In this document: piece after piece, positions 1 to 12,401 of the stretch | Position numbering within the stretch: position 1 is the stretch's first letter | How the letters are laid out: each line of letters begins with the position of its first letter | Source of the DNA: Gamsiella multidivaricata | Lineage: Eukaryota > Mortierellomycota > Mortierellomycetes > Mortierellales > Mortierellaceae | Reading direction: 5' to 3' | DNA: 64,000 nt | NCBI RefSeq assembly: GCF_025024155.1 | Contig: NW_026251831.1 | Span: forward strand, 17,376 to 81,375 | Made by a program: the position numbers and the translations under genes | The notes under the pieces: generated by a model | Told to the model about the DNA's origin: nothing | Database searches by the model: none | What the model saw: the letters and a program-made list of their open reading frames with translations, nothing else

Positions 1-3
1 TCC

Positions 4-1592
4 ATGTATGATCTAAGACCGTGGTCCGCCACGCCTCAGTCCCCGGTCTTTGATTACCATTCGGGCTATGACAGCGACGACACCGCCATGTCTCATGGCT
101 GGGATTCTCTCATGGACACACTACATTCTCCAACATCTGTACCCTCTCCTATATCCTCCCCTGGCTTGGACTCTTCGTTCAAGGACGAGACAGACGTGGA
201 GCAGATCGATGCCTCATTAGAGGACCTTGCTCTTAGCCACAGCGACAACAAGAATGGCAATGGCAGATACTTGCTAGGTAAGGGCTAACTACCATAGCTC
301 GTCCTTCTACCTTTCTACCCCCTTCCCTTACCACTTCTTTTCTATATTGTCGATGACCATCGTTCATCCGCCAATTGCCAGCATGTGCGCAGTTGTTCCA
401 ACGCTTTTTTTTAATTTATCTTGCGAAAGTACCCATTCGAGCAATGCCCTCTTTTTTAATTACTATTGCTATTTGACAGTGAGCGTACCCACGCCCCCTC
501 CCTTCCTCCCTTACGAGTAGAAATCCACTTCGTCTGGATGGCGTTTGGTCGCCACTAGTGCGCTCTTTAGATTTGTAGATGGACCTAATATTGGCACGAC
601 GTTCACTACAACATAGCTCTAAATTTCTTTTTGGTTGTCCTCTGTCTTTTTTTACTCCTTGACCATAGTGATGGGTGCCAATGGTCGGACAGGTATCGAG
701 GTCGTGAAGCAAGGCCTAGCGCGGAACTACCGAGTGACAGCCTTTGTCAGGGACGACAAGGCTTTCCTCGAGGATAGCACCCTTCGCAAGAACCACAACC
801 TTCTCATCGTGCGCGGATCGCCAACGTGCCAGGCGGACCTTGACCGATGTGTCGAGGGACAGGACGTGGTCGTCAATGTGATTGGGGTAAGGGCATTTAT
901 TTTCTGTTCTGTAGCCTTTTTTTTTTTTCATTATGTTACAAACGGATGCTGACAAGAACTTCCCCGATTTCTTAGGCGCGACTCATGTCAAACGATACAA
1001 CTATCAGCTCGCATTCACAGGTGGTTCTTAATAATGCGATGAAGAAGCATGGTATGTGTCCTATCTCGATTTTAATACCAGTCAAATACACGCCTTACTG
1101 GATACCTAATTCTCAGCAATTCTCGTTCACTTCATTTTGTGTGTACTACTAGGTGTGCGACGACTGATTGTAGTCACGTCCTATGGTTGCCTAGGTCTTC
1201 GTAACTACCTGATCAGCACTAAGAAGCTGTTCTCCCGCATGTTCATGACTGGGATTCTGAAAGATAAGGTTCTCCAGGAGGACATTATTCAGCGCGATAC
1301 CCCGTTCCTGGACTGGACCATTGTTCGACCCATCACCCTCAAAGATGGCGATTTGTCTGAAAAATATTGGGTCAGTTGCGATGAGTTGCCAAATACCAAC
1401 AAGGTCAAGGTCCTGACGCGGCGGGATCTGGCACATTACCTGCTTGGGATCATCAACGCGCGTGAGGAGCATCATGCGATCCGTAGCATTGCAGGCAAGC
1501 CCAAGCCAAGCAAAGCGAAGACGATGTGCCCGTTTGAACGGAGACGCGAGGCAGCGGAGCAGGCACGACAACTGAAAGAACAGCAGCAGTAG
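4..1592 (+). CDS. NmrA-like / atypical SDR NAD(P)-binding protein
   Basis: Seen: four exons fit in phase (4-277, 669-886, 976-1051, 1153-1592), giving about 335 residues. The first ~91 residues are Ser/Asp-rich without recognisable fold. Exon 2 opens with a Rossmann dinucleotide motif, GANGRTG, followed by a beta-alpha unit ending in VTAFVRDD. Later come a VVVNVIG strand, VVTSYG (position of the usual SDR serine region) and a C-terminal DWTIVRP motif, all typical of NmrA/flavin-reductase-like atypical SDRs. Family knowledge: such proteins bind NAD(P)H and act as reductases or redox sensors. The substrate cannot be read from sequence. The C-terminus ends in a Lys/Arg/Gln-rich tail. The ATG at 4 is the first in frame, but the window begins three bases earlier, so a further upstream start or exon cannot be excluded. 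Confidence 0.8.
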
Positions 1593-2181
1593 GAATTTCT
1601 TACTACTCAATTGCCACCATACCTTTCATACATAGAGCAATGATAAATGAATGTATTCTAATGTACCATGTCATGTCGTGAATCTGCAACTCCACTCGTG
1701 TCCATCTGAGTGCCATGTATGGAGCATATCGTGCTGAATTCTGGCGACATACTGTCACGCTGGTTTATTTGTAACTCTTGCTGACCTAATATGTGGAGAG
1801 AGGAAGTGGCCCTCGGAGGAGCGCAATGGGCACCCAACAAAAAAAATAAAAGAAAAAGAGCCAACGGAAGTCTGAGAAGGATCCATTTGGCATGCAAACA
1901 TGGAGGTAGACTAGACAACAGCCATACAGCCATTGCGATGGCTTTTTTTTTTCCTTTGGACGCACAGTAACGGCGATGACTTGCATTGTCCATCTCCCCC
2001 TGGATTGTGGACTTTTGTAGGCACCTTGTGCTCCTGTGATCCCTGCTGTTGAGCGTGTGAGCCCTCGTCTGAGATCCTGCTGGACACACTCTTCTCCATT
2101 CTTTTCTTTCTTCTCTTTCCATTCATCCTCCTTCCTCCTTCCCCCCTCCAGATTCATCAACCGAGTAATCGAGATCCAGAC
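1593..2181. other. intergenic, 3' and 5' flanks
   Basis: This 589-base gap lies between two plus-strand genes. I see no gene. The last ~100 bases are pyrimidine-rich (runs of CTTTCTTCTC type), as expected for a fungal promoter and leader of the following gene. Confidence 0.5.
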
Positions 2182-3617
2182 ATGTCGTCCTCGCAAGCAA
2201 CCGACACCACCCCGTTGCTCCGCAATGACACTACCTCGACCGACATCAAGAAGAAGCATGGTGTCCGGCAGCATCTCCTGGACATGACCCCACTACAGAG
2301 CTTTCTCTCCCTCCTCGTCTTGGCTGCCACGGTCGCACTGGGCGTTTATATGATGATAAAATACAGTCTTCCCAAGGATCTGACCGAGTAAGACCTGCTT
2401 CTGTGCAGCGTTATGCCCTGAATTGTCGTCCTCTCGTCCAATTGAAACCTGATAATTAACTCCAGTGCACTGACAACTCGCCCGTCTTTTACCTGCTGCT
2501 GACTGCATTCGAAAAACAATAGCGAACAGAGACAATGGCTCAAGTTCCCGAGGAATGCAGAGGATGTGCAGCATTTGAGTATTATTCTCGAGTCTTACGT
2601 ATCCCAGCACTACTATCAGGTTATGGCCTGCTTCATCGTCACCTATGTCTCGTAAGTGTTGCATCCTCACCGTTTAACCCGGAGCAATCGCTTAAGAGAC
2701 CACGTTTCTCATCGCCTACATGTTCTCATTCGCCGTTGCTTGTTCTTTAATTCTTCCAGAATGCAAGCATTTGCAATCCCTGGCTCGGTGATGCTTTCGG
2801 TTCTTGGAGGTGCCCTGTTCAAGTTCTGGATTGGCATTGCTGTTGTTTTGTTCTGCGCAGGTTTCGGTTCGTTGTGCTGCTATTCCATTTCGTACTATCT
2901 CGGTCATCCAATTGTGGAGAAGCATCTCAAGGACAGGATCGCAAAACTTCAGGTCAAAGTGAGTGAGCGAGCTTGAGCAAACAAAAACATTTGTCAGACG
3001 ACTGGGGCAATAATTGGAGATCTAATTTTTTTTTTTCCCTTTTATTGCAATGACTAGATTGACGCCAAGAGGGATCAGCTTTTCTTCTACTTCGCCTTCT
3101 TGCGCGTTACGCCCTTCGTCCCTAGTATGTTGAGACTTGACATCGATGGTCGCTCTGTGGGTTCATTATTCCGTGGAAGTTGTTGATGATGCTGACATAG
3201 CCTCCAACTTTAATAGACTGGTTCATGAATGTCGCTTCGCCCCACTTGGGGATTCCAGTTCTCATCTTCTTCTTTGGAACCCTTGGTAAGGCGATATCTG
3301 CCGCTGTTTGCTGTATCGAGCGTTAAATACCATGCTTGCTCCACAATTGCTGACCCGTGTTCTTCTTTCACTATAAATTGGCACATCATATAGTTGGCGT
3401 TCTGCCCAACACTCTCGTCACCGTACAAGCTGGTGTCACCTTGGCCGCCCTGGCTTCGCCCGATGATTTTACGTTGCTGACGCCCCAGAATATTATCATG
3501 ACGGTTGTCATATGTATCTGCTTACTGATGCCCATTGTGCTTCATCGCAATGCTGAGGATCCTCTGGCCACACCCAAACCCACGGATGAGGAAACTGATC
3601 CCCTCTCTCGCGTTTAA
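2182..3617 (+). CDS. TMEM41-like (SNARE-associated/VTT domain) ER membrane protein
   Basis: Seen: six exons fit in phase (2182-2387, 2523-2651, 2760-2958, 3058-3124, 3217-3285, 3394-3617), giving 297 residues. One membrane segment lies near residue 50. The VTT core follows, with the hallmark QAFAIPGSVMLSVLGGALF, then FCAGFGSLCCYSISYYLG and the FLRVTPFVPNWFMNVASP block, which closely resembles animal TMEM41A/B. A further hydrophobic helix sits near the C-terminus before an acidic tail. Family knowledge: TMEM41B/VMP1 proteins are ER phospholipid scramblases needed for autophagosome formation and lipid distribution. Inference: this is the fungal member of the TMEM41 branch. The similar bacterial DedA and yeast Tvp38 families are alternatives, but the NWF/IN-type block favours TMEM41. 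The start ATG gives the only sensible N-terminus. Confidence 0.88.
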
Positions 3618-4934
3618 AGTAACAAAAGAATACCCTTTGTCTGTAGTATATACCTCCTCTAGGAATAGCACACAATGAATAAAGATGTCATTTGCATTCA
3701 TTGCCAGGCCCTACTGTGAAATGGATTAGTTTATTAACTAAGTGCATAATGAACAATTCATGAGTGTTGATGTGAACATCGGACAAGACTTCCTTCCAAG
3801 TTAATGAAAGGCGAACGGTACACAGCTCAAAGGGCTGGGGATCGACTGCATTTTCTCGTCTCTTGTACGCAAGACGATATCACCGCTACAGTCATAGCTG
3901 CCATAGAAGACGTGCTTATTAACGGAAAGACCCCTTGCACGACCGCACCGCGGAGCAATGCAGGTAAACACAACGGTCAGTATTTTTCTTAGCAGCACGT
4001 CTTGAAGTCCCGGTGATGAGGGCTCTCGATGTCTAGAGAGTTGACGCTTGCACTTGCGAAGCGCCTGGACGTGAGGGAGGAATAAAGAAGCGATGGATAT
4101 CTGAGTGGATGAATTGGCTACGCTAACGTAGCTGTTCTCACGGATACAGACTACGATGGATTGGAGTATGCAAAAGGCACAGGCTAGGTTATCGACTTTC
4201 AATCTCTTGAAGTACAAAACAGAGGCGACAATGCTAAGGGCCATGACGCTGAAAGTCAGACTTGTGGATTTTATGGTAGGTGAAGAGAATGCGTGAAGAG
4301 AGTGTACGCGCCTTTGGTTGAGTAGTGAGAGGAGTGATGCTTCCTAAAGACATATTGATAGAGGTATATGAACAATGTTTTTCGACCAAGGGTAAAGCGC
4401 GTAGGACGACAGCGTTTGAGTTTGTGTCATGTTTCAGAAACTCGTAGTATCAGTTCTAATTGCAGTGGCCAGAAATAGCGAAACGCGCTTCCTTTTTCTG
4501 GTATTTATATCTTTGTATGTGGCATGGTGTGAGGACAAAGAGAGACGATTGTTCCATATATGAACAAAGATGTCAGATTGAACGATGTTCCCACTTGTGC
4601 TGGAATCGTATCATGATGGAAAATTGTCTGAGAATGTGCATGGACCGTTCATCTTTTTTTTTTGGCCTCCTACATTGTACCACGCATTACGCCGATACCG
4701 CAATGCTCGCATCGAGTGCACCATTGGGCCCAACCGTTACAGGGGCAACGTAGGGACACTCGGTTTCCAGATTCGCCCGTGTTATAAGCAACTGTGGTAA
4801 ATGAAAGGGGTAAAGTTCGATATGATCCTTCGGCCAGTCTTTTTTCATGCTCGTCCTCCTTTTGAATGTTACCCCCACCTCTCATTCATCCCAACTTCTT
4901 CACTACCAACACCTTCTCTCGCTCTTTATTCATC
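3618..4934. other. 1.3-kb intergenic region, possible minus-strand ORF
   Basis: No gene can be supported. The only long frame is 147 codons on the minus strand (4244-3801). It begins with a hydrophobic stretch but has no recognised domain and no flanking exons that I could join. The last 100 bases are CT-rich leader for the aminotransferase-like gene at 4935. Confidence 0.4.
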
Positions 4935-7675
4935 ATGGACCCCGAAACAGCACTGGCCCATTGGACACGACTAAGCAAGAAAAGCACCAAAGATTTTATA
5001 AAGACCATCCAGGAGGATATCATCGCATCTGACAACATCCAGGATCCGGTCTTTGGCAAGAAAAAGTCAACCTATGTCGACTGGATTGGGTCGAACAGGG
5101 CGCTCCGAACTTTTGAGAGCATCATCAATGAAACTGTCCTTCCGTATTGCGCCAGCACACATTCGCACACCACCTCAACATCTCGGTCAACAGCTGCTGC
5201 TATACACCACTCACGTGCTGCCGTTGCTAAGAGCCTTAATGCTCAAACTGTGAAAGGACATCAGCACGAAGCTGTTGTCATATTCTGTGGGTAAGAACAA
5301 TATCCCGGGAGAGTGACCGGTCCGCTTGCCATATCATATTTGTCTAACAGAAAACCTCATGATGAACAGCGGTGGTGCTGCGCCAGCAATCCTCAAGCTC
5401 AGGGATACGTTTAGACTTGCAGATGAAGCATTTTGGACTCAAATGTCGGCCGTTGATCAACAGCGCGTAACAGCTAGTCAGGCCACCCCATCAACTACTG
5501 CACCTCTGTTCGTGGAATCGTTTGATCGTTTGCCTTCAGGATCTCGACCGGTCGTGTTTATATCCGCTCAAGAAAACGACTACAACATCGTACCATGGAG
5601 AGACAGCGTCGCGGACGTGGTGGTGATTCCAGATACTGCAGATTGTGTCCCGGACCTGAGACAACTCGAAGAGCAATTGGTTCTACACTGGGAAAGACCT
5701 CTGAAACTAGGATCCTTTTCTGCCGGCAGCGGCTTGACCGGCGTCTTGGTAGGATATTTTGTACCTCCTGGGCTTTCTATTGCTCATGTTGCCATCCGTG
5801 AGCTAAGGTATGCATCTTTTCCGATTTCGTGGTTTCCAGAACAACACTGTAGCGATTGCAGAAATACTGCATAAATACGATGCACTCGCATTCTTTGACT
5901 ACTCAGAAGTAGGCGCCTACACTCCAATCGACATGAACCCTCGCCCGAGCAACAGCTATACCATGATGCGCGACAGCAGGGCCTACAAGGACGGCGTCTT
6001 CATCAACCCGAACACCATGCTCGGAGGCCTTGGTTCATCTGGAATCCTCGCCGCGCGGCTCGAGATTTTTTCTTGGACAGAGCGGCATGGCCCCATGGAG
6101 AGGAGCAAGTATATTCCAGCGAGACCAGGTGTTGGAGCAGTCGACTTTGCCATGCGACGGATACACAAGTACGCCGATAGCGTGGTCGTTCGAGAGGAGG
6201 CAGATACCCCCAACACCCTGGCAAACATTCGAGCAGGTCTCACATTTCGGTTGCAACAGATCATGAACCCGAGACTTATCCTGGCCAAGGAGAACTGGCA
6301 CGCAGCAGAGGTTTTTCAGCGACTCTCCAACCCTGGCAACAACATCGTGATTCTGGGCACACCCAAGATTGAACGCATTGCGTTGTTTTGTGTAACGGTC
6401 TCCGTCCCTCAGCTGTCGACTCCCCTGAAGCAGCTGCAGATCCACTATTCGTTGCTGGGCATGATCATGAACGATTTCTTTGGAGTCGAGATGGGTTGTG
6501 GACGCGTGGCTGCTGGACCCTATGCCATGGAGCTCCTCAAGGTTAACACTATCAAAGAAAAGGCCATGTGGAATCTCTTACTTGGAAATATTGCTGATGA
6601 GAAGGGAAGGTTCGGGGACCGATGGGGCTCCAGGACAAATGTTGGATGGAGCAGCGCAGCGAGAGACGGTGAGCCAGGAAATGATGACATCCATGTGGAC
6701 AAATTGTCCTTGCCATTCATGAAGCCTGGGTTCGTACGGTTTAACTTTCCTCATTTCGCGCGCGAGAAGGATGTTGATTTTGTATTGGAATCACTCGAAT
6801 GGGTTGCGCAGTACGGATTTTTACTGATTCCGCTCTACCGCCTGGACACGATGTCCGGCACCTGGTCGGTGCGTCCAGTCGTCCGCCATGCGATCTGTCG
6901 GTCCTTGAACTCCAAGCGACTCAACAGCGGAAATCGTGCTGACTATATCCGGGTGGCAACTGATTGTATCTACGGCCTTCAGACACTATTCAAGTTACAG
7001 CAAAAGGAGATTTTGGACAACACTTCTTCATCACCCTATGCACCCTCCGAAACTGCCCCTACTGGAGTGTTTCACCCTCTCAACCAAGCAAGAAGATCCC
7101 TCCGCAACCTCTTTTCCGGGAGCAGGACTCACCTGCCGTCTTCAAGTGCTAGCCTTGCGATGTCCACAACGAACGTGCCTCAGACGATACCCTCGCCATA
7201 CCCACACCAAGAAAATTTTTCGTTTATTGGTCTTCACGCGAACAACTCGTCCATGTCTATGACGTACTACCCACCTCTCCCGACCCACGCCCTGATGGAG
7301 GATGCCAGTCCATTAGGACGAGGTGGCGGTCCCTCCAGCGCAGATTTGTCGATCGAGGTGCTATCCGGTACGGATTCCAGTCCCCGATCCTTCGGTAGTT
7401 CGTCTGGCACTACCGCTGTTGCGATATCACCGCCCAAGTGGTATCGGCAGTCCACCTCCGATACGATCACGAAGGACGCTTTAGAGGAGTTATCATGGGC
7501 GAGACTTGAGGCTGAGCTCAGTGCTATTGAGACAAGTGCGCTCGCGAAGCAGCTGCGATGGTTTGTCAGTCCATTGGAGGTAGCAGAGCTCTACGTAAGC
7601 AATTACTCAGCCGGGCCTGGATCGTTACCCTGTTTCCCCCCACGAATCGCCAAGAAGAATGGCTGTAAAGGCTAG
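4935..7675 (+). CDS. class V aminotransferase-fold protein, PLP lysine lost (copy A)
   Basis: Seen: three exons (4935-5290, 5370-5748, 5840-7675) encode about 856 residues. Introns are at the same two positions as in the tandem neighbour at 8089. The fold matches class V PLP enzymes (cysteine desulfurase/SufS-like superfamily): a VLPYCASTHSHT block, FCGGGAAPAILK, FISAQENDYNIVPWRD and FFDYSEVGAYTPIDMN. The Schiff-base region reads INPNTMLGGLGSSG: a Thr (codon 304, ACC at 6014-6016) stands where the neighbour has Lys. The EHH of the neighbour, whose His stacks on the PLP ring in this family, is END here. The ring-nitrogen Asp is kept. A ~250-residue Ser/Pro-rich region and a conserved C-terminal motif (ALEELSWARLEAELS, ending CFPPR) follow. 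Inference: catalytically dead paralogue with an intact reading frame, perhaps a partner or regulator of copy B. Confidence 0.88.
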
Positions 7676-8088
7676 GGCTACAGCTCTATTTTTGTCAATT
7701 GAAGAGGGGATTATTCTACTTGGACAATGTCAATAAAACCGATAGGAGATTAGAGAGAGAAAAAAAACAATTGAAGGTACATCCAGGGTACAGGTACAAA
7801 CCTGCTCACGGATGAATGCTGCTACTTCATAGCCCTAGTGTTGCCCTCTTTTCACTCAAGGGAGGGGGCTGGAAATGCGGCACCCACACCCCCTCCCCTG
7901 CCTTGGTTTGTACCCCCATAATCAAAGATTCATCTGTCCGCGGAGTTCATTTTTCCTTGCACTCTTGTTTATAAGGTGTCCTCAACCTTGTTCATGCCCT
8001 CTCTTAAAAACATAGCACGTCGACCCTCACTAACCCCTACCGACCTAATCCTCCTACTTACACCCCCTTACTACCAACCCCACACATC
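7676..8088. other. spacer between tandem aminotransferase genes
   Basis: This 413-base spacer holds the 3' flank of copy A and the promoter of copy B. It includes a TATAA-like TTTATAAGG near 7969 and a CT-rich leader directly before the ATG at 8089. There is no gene in it. Confidence 0.5.
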
Positions 8089-11008
8089 ATGGATCCAGAC
8101 ACAGTACTCGACCACTGGGCTCGTCTGAGCGAGAAGAACACCAAAGATTTCCTTCGCGCCGTTCAACAAGATGTCATTGCATCTGCCGCTATCCACGATC
8201 CACCCTTTGGCAAGAAGAAATCCACATATGTCGACTGGTTCGCGTCCGGGAAGCCGCTCAAAACATTCGAAACCATCATGCAACAATCCGTCCTGCCATA
8301 CTACGCCAATACACACACATACTCGACCTCAACAGCTCGGTATACCTCCACATCTGTCGCCAATTCAAGGAGGATCGTCAGTCGATGCCTGAATGCTCAA
8401 ACAACAAAGGGGCATCCCCACGAAGCCGTGGTCCTGTTTTGCGGGTAAGGAATAGTAAGACAAGGGAGCCCCATTCCCCACCCCTTTATCTCCCTCAGTC
8501 CTCGATGTCTTTACAGAAAACCCTAATTCGAAAACACTCACACGCAACGTGTTGTGGTTCTCATGTGTAACAACAGTGATGGATCAACAGCAGCTATCGC
8601 CAAGGTACGCAACGTCTTCCGCCTTGGCGACCCTGGATTCTGGTTCCGAAAAGCGCATTCCGAACATGCTGTTTGCTCCGGAGACCTGAGCTCGACTTTC
8701 TCCATCTCTGATACCACATCCCCATCATCAGCACCGGACTCGAGCCTGTGCCAGAGAGTCTATGAGAGGCTTCCGGCACAGTACCGGCCTGTGGTTTTTG
8801 TTTCGATCCAGGAGCATCATTCGAATCTGTTGCCATGGCGCGAGAGCTGTGCAGACGTTGTGGTGATTGGCGAACATAGCCGGCATCGATTGGATCTCGA
8901 TCAACTGGAGATGCAGCTGCAGAAGTACCGTGAACGACCCTTGAAAATTGGGTCTTTTTCGGGGGGTAGTAATTTAACAGGGGTGTTGGTTAGTGAAAGA
9001 GTTTTATTTGTTTGTTTGTTTGTTGTGGAACAGATAGCCCCCTTTCATTCATTCACACATCTCCCTTCTATCCATCTCAATTTTTTTTTCCCACCGCGGA
9101 CGATCGATTTTGCGCATTCTATAGAATGATACTGTCGCGATCGCAGAGCTCCTTCACAAATACGACGCCTTTGCGTTCTTTGACTATGCTGGCGTCGGTG
9201 CCTACACGACCGTTGACATGAACCCTCCCCCTAGCAACAGCTCCTTACCGATGCACGAGAGCAAAGCCTACAAGGACGGCGTCTTCCTCAGTCCACACAA
9301 AATGGTCGGCGGTCCTGGCTCGTCCGGTGTCCTTGTTGCCCGACTAGAGATCTTTTCGTGGGCGGAACAAAATAGTTCGACAAATCGCAACGAGATCTTG
9401 CCGTCGCATCCAGCAGGAGGCACTGTCGACCTGGTGTTCGACAACAAGCACAAGTATGTCAAGGACGTCGTTGCAAGGGAAGAGCCTGGCACACCCAATA
9501 TCCTGGCCACCATCCGCACAGGACTAGTGATGCGTCTGCAGGAGATCATGGGCCCAAAGTTAATTTTGGAAAAGGAATACAGGTTGGCGACGTATATCTA
9601 CCACCGTCTGCTGCAGAACAATAATATCGAGATCTTGGGTACACAGGTGCTGAGCCGCGTGGCAGTGTTTAGTGCTATGATCTCCATCCCGGTCCTCTCG
9701 ACTCCAGAGCGGCCGATGGAGATCCATTACTCGCTCCTCAGCGCAATCATGAACGACTTTTTCGGGATCGAGATGCGCGGTGGGTGCATGTGTGCTGGTC
9801 CGTACGGCGCGAAGCTGCTCAAGCTCACCCCCGAGAAGAAGGCCACACTTTGGGAACTCATGGTGGGGGCCGACAATGGAAACGACGACGACTATCAGAC
9901 GACCTACGACAACTGCGGACGCAGGATCAAAAAGAACCTTCACCAGCAGGACCTGGCCTCATCAGCGTTCAAGCCTGGATTCGTTCGATTCAGCTTTCCA
10001 TATTTTGCGCGGGACAAGGATGTGGAATTTGTGCTACAATCGTTCGAATGGGTCGCCCAGTATGGATTCCTGCTGATTCCGCTTTACAGGCTGGATGGCG
10101 AGTCCGGCATGTGGTCAATTCGGGAAGCGGTTCGTCGAGCTGTTAATTTGGAGATCAGCCCCAGGAGGTTCGCCAGCGGACTTCGAAGCGATTACATACC
10201 CGTTGCAACAGACTGTATCTATGGTCTTCAAAAGCTGTTCTCCCATCAAGCTCGGATTAGTGCTCCAGCTGGGGTCCCGACAAAGGCTTCCGATGCATCT
10301 CGACCATTCACACCTGAGGGGCAAAGCAGCAGTTGGCTGAATTCAAGGATGATCAACACGCCCAACCAAGCTGGGGAATCCTCGTTACGACTATCCAGTA
10401 TGGGAAAATCGGCTGCGCATTTGCGAACAAGCAGCAATACACATGGGCCTACATCTATGGTCGTTCAGGATTCCAGTTGCACAGCCAAGACGCCCACTCA
10501 TCCAATATCCCGCAGTTCCTCCGTCGCAAGCTTGTCTGGTGGCCATGATCCACATCAGCAAGTTTACGAGACTATCCACGGTTATCAGTCCCCATATAAT
10601 ACCTCCCATCATCCTACAGAGGTCGGTTCTCAGGGACATCTCTCTGTCAATGGATTGGTTCAAGAACCCAGTTCGGGTCGGAGTTCGCCCTCGATCTTTT
10701 CATTCAATCGCCCACGTTTGTTCACCCACGGTACGTCGTCGTCTTTTGGATCCGCTGGAAAGATGGGTGCCGTACATCCTACTTCTGATGCGGCGACAGC
10801 AAATCAGATGAAGATTAGTCCCGCGATGAGTGCAGCGCTGAAGGAGCTGTCGATCGAGGCGTTGGAAGAGGAGATGTCCAAAGTCGATTGTAATCCTCTC
10901 GCAGCATCTATACGACAGTTCGCGATCCCGATCGAGATCGCGCAGGTGTATATGGGACAGAATACTGGTGGGTCTGTTCCGACGTGCTTTCCTAAACGAC
11001 GCAGGTAG
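8089..11008 (+). CDS. class V aminotransferase-fold PLP enzyme (copy B)
   Basis: Seen: three exons (8089-8444, 8577-8988, 9125-11008) encode about 883 residues. It is paralogous along its whole length to copy A immediately upstream. All expected PLP-pocket landmarks are present: VLPYYANTHTYST, FCGDGSTAAIAK, SIQEHHSNLLPWRE (His stacking on the cofactor), FFDYAGVGAYTTVDMN (Asp to the pyridine nitrogen) and LSPHKMVGGPGSSG with the Schiff-base Lys at about residue 315. A long Ser/His/Pro-rich linker and a C-terminal block (ALKELSIEALEEEMS, ending CFPKRRR) follow, as in copy A. Family knowledge: class V enzymes include cysteine desulfurases, kynureninase-like and epimerase-like members. The substrate cannot be assigned. 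No mitochondrial targeting sequence is evident (the protein starts MDPDTVLDHW), so a housekeeping Nfs1 role is unlikely. Confidence 0.9.
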
Positions 11009-11400
11009 GAGAAACAAAAGAGAAGATAAAATAAAGTTGGAAACATTTCCGTGCCTGTGGTTTGACATGATCTAACATCAACTGTCGACATGTCACACAA
11101 GACGACTTTAATATGATTAAGATTTCAGGGGTGATCAGGGTCCACAGATGAGATGTTAAATGGTCGAAGTATGCTTGTTTGAGCGCTGCATGCCCAATGT
11201 CGAGGAACCAGAATAGCAATTATGGCTTCCATAGCTATGCACGATCCCGCGATGCTTGCTATTGCCCCTGCTGTCCTGCACTTGTAATGGGACATGCCTT
11301 TCGTTCGACACGTCGGAAGTTATGGTCGGTCTATTGTAGGGTATGAGGTATGGTTGATCCTCTCCAATACTTCCAACCCCGATACAGGTCCTCTTCTAGC
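11009..11400. other. spacer, possible remnant of the minus-strand gene
   Basis: This 392-base stretch follows copy B. On the minus strand a short hydrophobic frame (IASIAGSCIAMEAIIAIL near 11250) could be the decayed or differently spliced C-terminal membrane part of the gene at 11401-11781. I could not join it in phase. Confidence 0.3.
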
Positions 11401-11781
11401 TCATAATTCCAACTCTACAACTCCATTAAAGTTTCGTCCTTGGCAGCTGCGAAGGAGTCCGTGGGATAAGGACAGCGTCGCATAAAACAACGATATTACA
11501 ATCCCCGAGGAAAGAATGTCGTCGTCCCCTGCCAAGATCTCATGAGGCGTGAACTCAAAGTGGACTCGAAAGTTCCTATCCTCGAAATCAACACTGGCCA
11601 CACTCCTGACCACGCGGATATAATCCCTCGGATGGGATCTGCCCTGCGGTCCAACTTCTAATACCGAGCGCGCACTATCTTCTTTGCGATAAATCAAAAA
11701 AATCGAAATGACAATCGCACATAGGACCGCTGTGACAAAGATGCACCAGAGAGTCCGTCGGGCCAATGTTCGTGTTTTCAT
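11401..11781 (-). pseudogene. single-pass membrane protein fragment, possibly DUF4436-like
   Basis: Seen: an ATG at 11781 opens a frame of about 126 residues ending at 11401. It begins with basic residues and a strong signal anchor (CIFVTAVLCAIVISIFLIY), followed by a luminal or extracellular stretch containing VRSVASVDFEDRNFRVHFEF and IVISLFYATLSL. The beta-strand pattern recalls the N-terminal half of fungal DUF4436 proteins, which normally continue with a YPFD-type motif and several C-terminal membrane helices. None of that follows here. Inference: a truncated gene, or one whose remaining exons lie at 11000-11400 and have decayed. It could also be a short unrelated membrane protein. Confidence 0.4.
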
Positions 11782-12401
11782 GGAAGAGAGACATTTGAAA
11801 AAGCAAGCAGGGGGGGCAAGATAATGAGAGATGGGGGACAGAAGGTGAAGGTCCTGAGATGTAGACCGGATGGCTGGAAGAACAATCGCAAAAAAAAAAA
11901 AAGAAAAAAAAAAAAGGTAGCTCGAATACATAAAAAGACACCTACAGGATAACCACGAACGCTCATGACGACTGGTCACGCACTTTTCCACCTCTTCTTG
12001 ATACAAAGGTAGGCAGGACAGGTATCTATGCAGACCATGGCACCTTTCCGTAGGAATGATCATGAGCATGATCCAGGTACTGCGGCATGTCTCAACAAGT
12101 AGTCCGCAACACTCGACCCGTACCTTTCTTCTTCTCTGATCTTAAGCGACGCAACGGCATATAATGCTGTTGGCCATGCGGAAGGGGTGGAGAGAACAAC
12201 CAGATACACAATGAGAACCGATAGCTCCTCTTCTTACGAGCCACTAATGTTGCCGGCATAATTATTTTAGGCCGCTCTTTGGGCAAGGCAGAAGAACCCC
12301 AAATCCCTCATGGGCATCAGTGCGACATCCCCACAGAACCACGAAGGACAAGGAAAACTAACTACTGTTATCGTGCCCTTCATTTTTCTCTATTACTATG
12401 T
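11782..12401. other. intergenic, A-rich
   Basis: No gene is seen in these 620 bases. A poly-A tract interrupted by one G lies at about 11890-11915. The segment sits between the 3' end of the xylulokinase gene and the 5' end of the membrane-protein fragment. Confidence 0.5.

Noticed and set aside
3801..4244. 147-codon minus-strand frame
   Set aside because: Single isolated frame without domain, joined exon or clear promoter. Mentioned only in the gap description.
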